DNA from: Nemertoderma westbladi
Lineage: Eukaryota; Xenacoelomorpha; Nemertodermatida; Nemertodermatidae
Length of the DNA: 64,000 bases
Direction: 5' to 3'
Assembly: GCA_032718475.1 (NCBI GenBank)
Contig: JAUCBJ010008747.1
Location: 62,001-126,000 of the forward strand
Shown here in pieces: positions 20,499-31,754 of this stretch. Every line of letters begins with the position of its first letter. Position 1 is the first letter of the stretch. The notes below the pieces were generated by a model. The model was not told where the DNA came from. It saw only the letters and a list, made by a program, of their open reading frames with translations, and did no database searches. The translations under genes were made by a program, and so were the position numbers.

Positions 20499-23400
20499 GA
20501 AATATCTTGGGTAGAAGATACTGGCTCCGATATATCGAGATATCTTGGGTAGAAGATACTGGCTCCGATATATCGAGATATCTTGGGTAGAAGATACTGG
20601 CTCCGATATATCGAGATATCTTGGGTAGAAGATACTGGCTCCGATATATCGAGATATCTTGGGTAGAAGATACTGGCTCCGATATATCGAAATATCTTGG
20701 GTAGAAGATACTGGCTCCGATATATCGAGATATCTTGGGTAGAAGATACTGGCTCCGATATATCGAGATATCTTGGGTAGAAGATACTGGCTCCGATATA
20801 TCGAGATATCTTGGGTAGAAGATACTGGCTCCGATATATCGAGATATCTTGGGTAGAAGATACTGGCTCCGATATATCGAGATATCTTGGGTAGAAGATA
20901 CTGGCTCCGATATATCGAGATATCTTGGGTAGAAGATACTGGCTCCGATATATCGAGATATCTTGGGTAGAAGATACTGGCTCCGATATATCGAGATATC
21001 TTGGGTAGAAGATACTGGCTCCGATATATCGAGATATCTTGGGTAGAAGATACTGGCTCCGATATATCGAGATATCTTGGGTAGAAGATACTGGCTCCGA
21101 TATATCGAGATATCTTGGGTAGAAGATACTGGCTCCGATATATCGAGATATCTTGGGTAGAAGATACTGGCTCCGATATATCGAGATATCTTGGGTAGAA
21201 GATACTGGCTCCGATATATCGAGATATCTTGGGTAGAAGATACTGGCTCCGATATATCGAGATATCTTGGGTAGAAGATACTGGCTCCGATATATCGAGA
21301 TATCTTGGGTAGAAGATACTGGCTCCGATATATCGAGATATCTTGGGTAGAAGATACTGGCTCCGATATATCGAGATATCTTGGGTAGAAGATACTGGCT
21401 CCGATATATCGAGATATCTTGGGTAGAAGATACTGGCTCCGATATATCGAGATATCTTGGGTAGAAGATACTGGCTCCGATATATCGAGATATCTTGGGT
21501 AGAAGATACTGGCTCCGATATATCGAGATATCTTGGGTAGAAGATACTGGCTCCGATATATCGAGATATCTTGGGTAGAAGATACTGGCTCCGATATATC
21601 GAGATATCTTGGGTAGAAGATACTGGCTCCGATATATCGAGATATCTTGGGTAGAAGATACTGGCTCCGATATATCGAGATATCTTGGGTAGAAGATACT
21701 GGCTCCGATATATCGAGATATCTTGGGTAGAAGATACTGGCTCCGATATATCGAGATATCTTGGGTAGAAGATACTGGCTCCGATATATCGAGATATCTT
21801 GGGTAGAAGATACTGGCTCCGATATATCGAGATATCTTGGGTAGAAGATACTGGCTCCGATATATCGAGATATCTTGGGTAGAAGATACTGGCTCCGATA
21901 TATCGAGATATCTTGGGTAGAAGATACTGGCTCCGATATATCGAGATATCTTGGGTAGAAGATACTGGCTCCGATATATCGAGATATCTTGGGTAGAAGA
22001 TACTGGCTCCGATATATCGAGATATCTTGGGTAGAAGATACTGGCTCCGATATATCGAGATATCTTGGGTAGAAGATACTGGCTCCGATATATCGAGATA
22101 TCTTGGGTAGAAGATACTGGCTCCGATATATCGAGATATCTTGGGTAGAAGATACTGGCTCCGATATATCGAGATATCTTGGGTAGAAGATACTGGCTCC
22201 GATATATCGAGATATCTTGGGTAGAAGATACTGGCTCCGATATATCGAGATATCTTGGGTAGAAGATACTGGCTCCGATATATCGAGATATCTTGGGTAG
22301 AAGATACTGGCTCCGATATATCGAGATATCTTGGGTAGAAGATACTGGCTCCGATATATCGAGATATCTTGGGTAGAAGATACTGGCTCCGATATATCGA
22401 GATATCTTGGGTAGAAGATACTGGCTCCGATATATCGAGATATCTTGGGTAGAAGATACTGGCTCCGATATATCGAGATATCTTGGGTAGAAGATACTGG
22501 CTCCGATATATCGAGATATCTTGGGTAGAAGATACTGGCTCCGATATATCGAGATATCTTGGGTAGAAGATACTGGCTCCGATATATCGAGATATCTTGG
22601 GTAGAAGATACTGGCTCCGATATATCGAGATATCTTGGGTAGAAGATACTGGCTCCGATATATCGAGATATCTTGGGTAGAAGATACTGGCTCCGATATA
22701 TCGAGATATCTTGGGTAGAAGATACTGGCTCCGATATATCGAGATATCTTGGGTAGAAGATACTGGCTCCGATATATCGAGATATCTTGGGTAGAAGATA
22801 CTGGCTCCGATATATCGAGATATCTTGGGTAGAAGATACTGGCTCCGATATATCGAGATATCTTGGGTAGAAGATACTGGCTCCGATATATCGAGATATC
22901 TTGGGTAGAAGATACTGGCTCCGATATATCGAGATATCTTGGGTAGAAGATACTGGCTCCGATATATCGAGATATCTTGGGTAGAAGATACTGGCTCCGA
23001 TATATCGAGATATCTTGGGTAGAAGATACTGGCTCCGATATATCGAGATATCTTGGGTAGAAGATACTGGCTCCGATATATCGAGATATCTTGGGTAGAA
23101 GATACTGGCTCCGATATATCGAGATATCTTGGGTAGAAGATACTGGCTCCGATATATCGAGATATCTTGGGTAGAAGATACTGGCTCCGATATATCGAGA
23201 TATCTTGGGTAGAAGATACTGGCTCCGATATATCGAGATATCTTGGGTAGAAGATACTGGCTCCGATATATCGAGATATCTTGGGTAGAAGATACTGGCT
23301 CCGATATATCGAGATATCTTGGGTAGAAGATACTGGCTCCGATATATCGAGATATCTTGGGTAGAAGATACTGGCTCCGATATATCGAGATATCTTGGGT

Positions 23401-25484
23401 AGAAGATACTGGCTCCGATATATCGAGATATCTTGGGTAGAAGATACTGGCTCCGATATATCGAGATATCTTGGGTAGAAGATACTGGCTCCGATATATC
23501 GAGATATCTTGGGTAGAAGATACTGGCTCCGATATATCGAGATATCTTGGGTAGAAGATACTGGCTCCGATATATCGAGATATCTTGGGTAGAAGATACT
23601 GGCTCCGATATATCGAGATATCTTGGGTAGAAGATACTGGCTCCGATATATCGAGATATCTTGGGTAGAAGATACTGGCTCCGATATATCGAGATATCTT
23701 GGGTAGAAGATACTGGCTCCGATATATCGAGATATCTTGGGTAGAAGATACTGGCTCCGATATATCGAGATATCTTGGGTAGAAGATACTGGCTCCGATA
23801 TATCGAGATATCTTGGGTAGAAGATACTGGCTCCGATATATCGAGATATCTTGGGTAGAAGATACTGGCTCCGATATATCGAGATATCTTGGGTAGAAGA
23901 TACTGGCTCCGATATATCGAGATATCTTGGGTAGAAGATACTGGCTCCGATATATCGAGATATCTTGGGTAGAAGATACTGGCTCCGATATATCGAGATA
24001 TCTTGGGTAGAAGATACTGGCTCCGATATATCGAGATATCTTGGGTAGAAGATACTGGCTCCGATATATCGAGATATCTTGGGTAGAAGATACTGGCTCC
24101 GATATATCGAGATATCTTGGGTAGAAGATACTGGCTCCGATATATCGAGATATCTTGGGTAGAAGATACTGGCTCCGATATATCGAGATATCTTGGGTAG
24201 AAGATACTGGCTCCGATATATCGAGATATCTTGGGTAGAAGATACTGGCTCCGATATATCGAGATATCTTGGGTAGAAGATACTGGCTCCGATATATCGA
24301 GATATCTTGGGTAGAAGATACTGGCTCCGATATATCGAGATATCTTGGGTAGAAGATACTGGCTCCGATATATCGAGATATCTTGGGTAGAAGATACTGG
24401 CTCCGATATATCGAGATATCTTGGGTAGAAGATACTGGCTCCGATATATCGAGATATCTTGGGTAGAAGATACTGGCTCCGATATATCGAAATATCTTGG
24501 GTAGAAGATACTGGCTCCGATATATCGAGATATCTTGGGTAGAAGATACTGGCTCCGATATATCGAGATATCTTGGGTAGAAGATACTGGCTCCGATATA
24601 TCGAGATATCTTGGGTAGAAGATACTGGCTCCGATATATCGAGATATCTTGGGTAGAAGATACTGGCTCCGATATATCGAGATATCTTGGGTAGAAGATA
24701 CTGGCTCCGATATATCGAGATATCTTGGGTAGAAGATACTGGCTCCGATATATCGAAATATCTTGGGTAGAAGATACTGGCTCCGATATATCGAGATATC
24801 TTGGGTAGAAGATACTGGCTCCGATATATCGAGATATCTTGGGTAGAAGATACTGGCTCCGATATATCGAAATATCTTGGGTAGAAGATACTGGCTCCGA
24901 TATATCGAGATATCTTGGGTAGAAGATACTGGCTCCGATATATCGAGATATCTTGGGTAGAAGATACTGGCTCCGATATATCGAGATATCTTGGGTAGAA
25001 GATACTGGCTCCGATATATCGAGATATCTTGGGTAGAAGATACTGGCTCCGATATATCGAAATATCTTGGGTAGAAGATACTGGCTCCGATATATCGAAA
25101 TATCTTGGGTAGAAGATACTGGCTCCGATATATCGAGATATCTTGGGTAGAAGATACTGGCTCCGATATATCGAGATATCTTGGGTAGAAGATACTGGCT
25201 CCGATATATCGAAATATCTTGGGTAGAAGATACTGGCTCCGATATATCGAGATATCTTGGGTAGAAGATACTGGCTCCGATATATCGAAATATCTTGGGT
25301 AGAAGATACTGGCTCCGATATATCGAGATATCTTGGGTAGAAGATACTGGCTCCGATATATCGAGATATCTTGGGTAGAAGATACTGGCTCCGATATATC
25401 GAGATATCTTGGGTAGAAGATACTGGCTCCGATATATCGAGATATCTTGGGTAGAAGATACTGGCTCCGATATATCGAGATATC
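20499..25484. repeat. 38-bp satellite array, about 131 nearly identical copies
   Basis: The unit contains GATATATCGAGATATC, TTGGGTAGAAG and ATACTGGCTCC. The only variation noticed is one position, CGAGATATC or CGAAATATC. The A form occurs at the extreme left and in several units right of about 24,480, none in the 3.8 kb between. Because 38 is not a multiple of three and the minus strand has no stop in the unit, very long spurious frames arise. The array lies in kinase intron 11. Confidence 0.98.
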
Positions 25485-25573
25485 GCTGAAAGCGATGAAG
25501 TTTGGGGTTTTCATTCAATTTCTGCAAATTTCTGTGCTCAGTGGTGGTGCCAATAATGGGGTAGGCGACTCGG

Positions 25574-28500
25574 AAATTTTTTTACTAGTTTTCGTTGGTT
25601 TCATGTGAAAGAGCATATGAAAAAACCACAAAGAGCCATTTTACTTTAAAAAAATTAATATTGGCTGAGTTATAGTGATTTTAAAACGCAAAATTAGCAA
25701 CATCGAAAAATCAGGCCGATTTAGAAATTTGCACATTTGACGTCTGCCGTAACACAGCAACAGTTGTCAAGCGCAGTTGATTGGCTAATATAAAGTATAA
25801 TATTGCAGTACCGGTATCTAAAATAAAACAAATAATAAATGTTGCTTATTATTTATTTGGATGTGTATTTGTGTTGTGTTAAGAATCGATTATAGGATAG
25901 CGGTATGGAGGCAAATTATTCATATCAAGTTAATTATTCTAGAATAATATTTAATTCCCCCATACTAATGGTACCATAGAGTTGTTAGCTATAAAAACAA
26001 ATATAGCTAAATACGGCCACGCGTTATTTTACCACCACCATTCTAATATTAGTCATTCTATTAACAAACAAATACTATTATATATATATATTAGTTGGTT
26101 ATTTGTGACGTGAAACAGTTTACGACGTTTCATCGATCTATTTTTTAATAGTTTTTACAGCGAACAATACTGGATGGGTAGATTCGCACGGTTCGTTATT
26201 TAGCTAGCTGGGAAAAATTCTAGCATTTTAAGTAGCATTTTTCAATAGTAGCTACAGTGGGGCTAGTAATAACTATTTACATCATTGTGTGCAAAGTAGC
26301 ACTTTGCAGCGTTACGACCCGAGTTTATTTATGTACCGAGCGAGCGCAGCGAAGGAGGTTTACATAAATAAACACGGGTCTTAAACGTCTAGAACAAATA
26401 ATTGTTGTTCTAGAATAAAATTAATTAATTAGGTATAGTTTTTTATTAGTTTTTAAGTAGGTAAAGCTAGTTTTTTTATTTTTTTTTTAAATGTTCTAGA
26501 ACATATCGTCTATTTATTTTTGTTAAAAGAATGTTCTAGAACAAATATTTTTTGTTCTAGAACATAAAAAATTAGTTTTTTAATTATTATTATTTTGTGG
26601 TGTTTTTTATTTGATTAGTAATAAGAGTTAAAAACAATTACTAAGAACTACAAATTTTCATTGTAGCAAAAAGATAAAAGAATACAAAATTAACACAATT
26701 AACAAATTAGTTTTTTTTGTTCTGGAACACATAATATTTGTTCTAGAACAAAATTTTTATATTAAATGAATAGATAATATGATGTAGAACATTTTTTTTT
26801 AAACAAATGAAACAAAAACTAGCTAGTTTAAAAAAATTATACAAAGATATAACATACAATAAAAAATGAAAAAGATGAACAAATTAGCTAGTTTTTTTCT
26901 ATTTTTTTGTTCTAGAACAAAAAATATTTGTTCTAGAACAAAATGTTTATATTAATAAACTTATAAATGTTTATAAATATATGATATAAATAAATTGTTT
27001 ATATTGTATATAAAATGTTTATATAAAATGTTCAATTGATTATATGTTATAGAAGATTTTTTTTTAAAGTAGCAAAAAATACTTAGTATAACAAATTTGA
27101 GGGGAAGTGGGTGTGCACAAAACACAGTAGTACCGAAACGGTTACTACTATGTTATGGGTACCCACTTTTTGACCATTTATTTGACAATGTTAATGGCTA
27201 TTATCTTGAGGTTTTTTGTTTTAGAACATTAATGTCATCTTCTGTTAGACGTTAGCTATTGTTTTTTATGGTAGCTAGTGATTTCTTTTAGGTAGCTACT
27301 GTTTTTAAAATTACAAAACCAAATTTTTGGTACCTAATTTTTGATCAATTTTTTTACCATGTTATTGGATATTATCATGATGTTTTTCGTTCTAGAACAT
27401 AAATTTCACCTTCTGAGAGAGGTTACCTATGATTTTTTATTATGGTAGCTAGTGTTTTTAAAGGTAGCTAGTGTTTTTAAAGGTAGCTAGTGATCTTAAA
27501 ATTACAAAAGAAATTTTGTAGTGCCCCTTTTATTTAGACAATTTCCATATCATCAATATATTCTACTGTAGAAATGACTAATAAAAAGATAAATAAATCT
27601 ACAGCAGTAATAAGTAAAATAGGCCTAAATAAGTAAAATATGTAAAAACTCTATTTTTACATCTGCCTATAATATTTTGTATAACAAACTAGCTAGTGAA
27701 TAATTACTAGCTACTTTGACTATCAAATAAAAATTACTAGCTGCCATGACTCATAAATTATTCCATGCAAATATATAATTGAGAATTAAATTACCGGTAT
27801 ATCTTACATTTACTAGCTAATAAATAGTACTAGCTAACACAAAATTAAAAGTACTAGCTACCATCTTACTGTCAGAAGGTCAAATATTTGTTCTAGATAA
27901 AAAAAACCTCATAATAAATGACATTTTTACAAGTAAAACGTGGTAAATTTTTTTTCAATTTTTCAATTAAAATTTTTTTAACTAGCTAATAAAAAGTACT
28001 AGCTAAAACAAAATCAAAATTACTAGCTACCATCGTACTGGCAAAAAGTTAAATATTTGTTCTAGAACAAATAACCTCATGATAAAAGCCATTTTCATAT
28101 GAAACAATTTGTTTAAAAAGTGGGTACCCATAACATAGTAGTACCTACCGAAACCAATTGCCGCTGCGGACGAATTTAACTGAAAGATGAGTTAGCTATA
28201 ACTGAACTATGTTCTAGAATGATTGTTACATATCAATGAGATTTGGAATTCAATATAATTTAACTTGTAGGCCTATAAAAATAGTTGCAATCAAAAAAGT
28301 GCGAATCCACAATCTAATCTAAAGTGCATATATATTTTTTGCTTCATTAAAGCCCTTTTAAAGCTTCACAAAACATCAATAAGCTACTGGATTTTTACCA
28401 CCTGGCAGTTTGAGCTACAAAATATGTTTTGTTTTTATAGCTAACAACTGTATAGTTTGGGATAAATAAATATTATTCTGGAATAATTCACTTGTTATGA

Positions 28501-29094
28501 ATCAATTGCCGCCATAAGGACATCAAGTAATGTATTCTTAACACAACACAAAAACACTAAATAAATACAGTATTAGCTACATTATTTATTTTAGTTACCA
28601 TTACTATTACATAATATTATTATTTTTTTTTTAATTACATTAAAATTTATATAATATTTTACATATAATTGTAGGTGAAAGTATGCCACCAACAGAAACT
28701 TTGTTATTAACAATATAAGTTAGATCTACAGTCTCGGCTACTGTTGCTGTAATTCGTTGTTCTTCGTCTCTATAAGGGAAAGAAAGACATCGACTTCACA
28801 AAGAGTAAGATATTCGCTGATTCCTTTTAACTCAACGACATATTTATTTTAGTTACTAAGAGATTTATTTTGTAACCAATGAACATTTAGTGCTGCATTA
28901 GTGACGTCACTAGTGCAGTTTTCTGAAACGGCCTCATTTTTCGATGTTGCAAATTTTGCGTATTAAAATCGCTATAACTCAGCCAATATATTTTTATTAT
29001 TCAATATTTTTTGAAGTAAAATTGCTCTGTGGGGTTTTTTAACATGCCCTTTCACATGAAACCAACGAAAAGCCGACATGAATTTCCCACATGC
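25574..29094. mobile_element. 3.5-kb fold-back (long inverted repeat) element without coding capacity
   Basis: The outer 160 bases on the left, with TTTTCGTTGGTTTCATGTGA and GGCTGAGTTATAG, recur inverted at about 28,930-29,094. Further inward, matching inverted stretches include GTGTTGTGTTAAGAAT (25,870) with ATTCTTAACACAACAC (28,536), and AGTAGTAACC/GGTACTACT regions near 27,130 and 28,125. The interior is very AT-rich, with many TGTTCTAGAACA palindromes and TAGCTAGT words. No frame longer than 60 residues is present. This fits a non-autonomous DNA transposon of fold-back type. Confidence 0.8.
26317..26383. other. Stem-loop with GC-rich loop inside the fold-back element
   Basis: ACCCGAGTTTATTTATGTA pairs with TTACATAAATAAACACGGGT; the loop is the GC-rich CCGAGCGAGCGCAGCGAAGG. 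The 12-bp core stem is perfect. The composition differs sharply from the AT-rich surroundings. The role is unknown. Confidence 0.7.
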
Positions 29095-29255
29095 TCGTTC
29101 AATATGGACATCAAACATGACTTTGATTTGTAGTTCTCGAGAGTTTAGATCTATAAAGTTAGCTACATTTCATAATGAAATTTTTCAGAAAAACTACGGG
29201 ATTTTCAAAAAGGATACCATCATGAAATCAGTCCCGATACCAGAAGAACAATTTC

Positions 29256-29583
29256 TTGTGAGCCACAGTGCAGTGGTGCATTACTCTACGTGAACGCAGA
29301 CTTAGACGATTCGCTGAGCACTGCTGGAGAAGTCAAAACAACGAAGTTATACCAGATCTACTTTTCTGTCAACCAACACATGGAACGCGTACCCATGGAC
29401 GACCGGCTATAACATATATAGATCAACTTGAATGGGATACTGAACTTGGAAGAAACGAAATCTATATAGAGCGACATCTATAGAGATTCTATCGATAGAT
29501 TCTATAGAGTATCGGGAAGCCAGGAAGGATCTCATTTCATCTCTCCGAGCTCGCTCGACCTAGTACAGTACATGTAGTAGTAG
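29256..29583 (+). mobile_element. 3' fragment of a non-LTR retrotransposon
   Basis: The plus strand encodes VVHYST-type upstream residues in one frame and RERRLRRFAEHCWRSQNNEV, then GRPAITYIDQLEWDTELGRN in another. It is the same family as 10,160-10,480, ending in CTCGACCTAGTACAGTAC and TAGTAGTAG. A small duplicated phrase (CTATAGAG repeats around 29,470-29,505) interrupts it. It ends just 33 bases from kinase exon 11, antisense to it. Confidence 0.82.
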
Positions 29584-29615
29584 TTGTATGTATTTCTTGT
29601 ACTTCCAGAACTGAC

Positions 29616-29801
29616 CTGATTTTCTGCAAGGCGGTTGGCTTTCGGTTGTTGTGTAGGTTGGAATGTGGAAGATGGATTCATCATGTTGTGTTCAGCCACG
29701 GCAACATCTTGGCTCTCAGAAGAGAAAACTGTCTCCATGCTAACGCATTGTTTCACTGCTTTCTTCAAACTATTTGCTCGTAAAATCAAATCGGGCATGT
29801 T
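29616..29801 (-). CDS. Diacylglycerol kinase exon 11: linker with conserved LRANSLKKAV
   Basis: The exon begins NMPDLILRANSLKKAVKQ, the conserved motif ILRANSLKKAVRQ of the delta/eta linker, followed by a variable tail ending LAENQ. Acceptor TATATTACAG; donor AATCAG/GTCAGT. The exon is 62 codons long with both borders on codon limits. Confidence 0.9.
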
Positions 29802-29939
29802 CTGTAATATATAATTTCGTAATGTAAAAGTTGATGACGTGCCAAGTTGGAGGGCGTGCGAGCTGGTGGGCAGACGGGGGATGGGATTGACTGGTAGAAG
29901 ATGAAAGGTTTTCTGGGCAATTATAACAGTACCACTTAC

Positions 29940-30159
29940 CCTGAGTTCCGTATGAACTTCTGTTGGTGATGCACTGCTATGACGTTTACTATGAACTCGG
30001 ATAGCCGACTTGGCACCTCGAGGCTGTTTCCGCTCCAAAGTCTCAACCAACGAATTAAGTTTGTCTTCCAGAACTCGACATTTTGTTGCTACTGAAGTCG
30101 CCTCCTCATATTTCGAAATCACCCGGTTAATAAAAGTTAAGGTAACAGCTCTTAACATT
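29940..30159 (-). CDS. Diacylglycerol kinase exon 10: after the catalytic domain
   Basis: The frame reads LTFINRVISKYEEATSVA, then KCRVLEDKLNSLVETLERKQ and a Ser/Arg/His-rich end. The KCRVLEDKLNSL string corresponds to the KC-VL-EKL-LL helix that follows the catalytic core in type II kinases. Acceptor CCATTCCAG; donor AGG/GTAAGT. One base completes the last codon of exon 9. Confidence 0.9.
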
Positions 30160-30670
30160 CTGGAATGGTAACATCATATGTTTTTTAAGTATTACGTCAT
30201 TGTTCATAAAATATCACTTGATGGCGTTACGTAACGATTGAAGCGAGATAAATAACCAAAGGAGGGCCGTAAAACCTTTAATTATGAACGACGGGGTATC
30301 TAATTTTATATAACAACTTTGTAACATGAAAGTATCACATGTTAATTACAAAGGACATTACAAAGAACATCTCGTACCAGGATAGTGTAGTGGATAAGAT
30401 GTCATCGAATCTCACCCATTTTGTAACTTTATAGGTAACTAGCAGGCAATACCCGAGGCATGTTCTGATGTTACCCGGTATTTCCCGATACCGGCATATG
30501 CCTACTGGCGTACTGGCACCGGTATAGGCCTACTGACGTACCGGTACCCAGTACCGGTACCGAACGTGAATTATACTTTTCGAAAAGTGGCCTATAACGA
30601 CCGCTGGTTAAAGTTATACACACATGCCAAGTCCCAGCGCAATCCCTCTGCCCGTTTTGGAGGAGTTCGA

Positions 30671-30701
<31 letters not shown>

Positions 30702-31199
30702 ATTTGATTTTTATAGGTATAGATTACATCGTAAACGAATGGAGTAGGGACATACTGAGAAATAATGTCGCACTGCGATATAAAGCTGGGAAATATGACG
30801 TCCTGGCGATTTGGTAGTGCGAAATTAATTCCGAACAAATAAATAAAATAAGTTAACACTTTTTTATGTGTCTTCCTATTCACCAGACTTGATAAGCAAA
30901 GAATTCAAGGATTATATCCCTAAATTTAAAGTTATTTTTAAACTTTCTTCAATAACAGTCCAACTAAACATTCTTTAACTATTTTTCTACTTTCCTTGCG
31001 AATAAATTAATAACTTTATAAACCTATACGTTATCGTACCTGACATTGTTCGTAAGATAATTTAGTGTTTCGCTGTTTGGTGCCGATGACGATGGATATA
31101 GGGGCACAAATATATATGTATTTTAAAGTATAATCCATAAAGAGGGTGCCCAACATCCTCTTAAATACTGACATACCTGAAATATTTTAACTAACTTAC
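30160..31199. other. Intron 9, with (GA)n and CCGGTA-rich stretches
   Basis: A (GA)n microsatellite lies at about 30,678-30,702. Between 30,470 and 30,575, the palindromic words TACCGGTA, GGTACC and TAGGCCTA are crowded. No gene is seen. Confidence 0.5.
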
Positions 31200-31358
31200 T
31201 TTGCTGCCGCCAACACTTCGGCATATTCATGAGATACCATTACTGTCTCGAGATGACTGCACATCGAATTATCGAAAGCCGCCATTGATTCGTGTAAGCT
31301 CGTACACTGTTCGACATCAGCTGCGAAGTTGGTTGTTTCATAGAGTAAAACGCTCCAT
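31200..31358 (-). CDS. Diacylglycerol kinase exon 9: end of the catalytic domain
   Basis: The exon begins with the W of the conserved DRWSVLLYE motif (the DR comes from exon 8), then CSHLETVMVSHEYAEVLAAA, matching the family stretch THL...DEHAVVISSAK. Acceptor CCTATTTCAG; donor GCAAA/GTAAGT. The first base completes the Arg codon split with exon 8. Confidence 0.92.
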
Positions 31359-31754
31359 CTGAAATAGGAAAATTTCATTTTAATTTACTCATATGTTTTT
31401 TGAATATATTCTAGAATATTAATTATTATTTAATAGGCTTAATACAGTATATTATATTGATCAATTAACTGTACCCAATTAAGGGTCTACTTAAAATTGC
31501 ACAACTCCAGTATACGCAGTACTTAAATTAGACTAGACATGAATTTATACATTATTAAATACAATTACCGTATTATAATATAACAGAATGGCCCAGCAGA
31601 GCAAATATAAACAATAAACCGTTCAACTATTATTATAGTAATAATATCGATTATTTAGAAATTGAAATTTATAACGATAATAATAATAATTTCTTCTCAA
31701 AAAAGCATAAATTATAAATAAGCCTAGATTCACCATTTTTTTTAGCAGAGTCTT

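Noticed and set aside
20371-25527. Two overlapping minus-strand open frames of about 1,700 codons
   Set aside because: They exist only because the 38-bp unit has no stop on this strand; the predicted proteins are the same 38-residue period in shifted phases, with no start context or domain.
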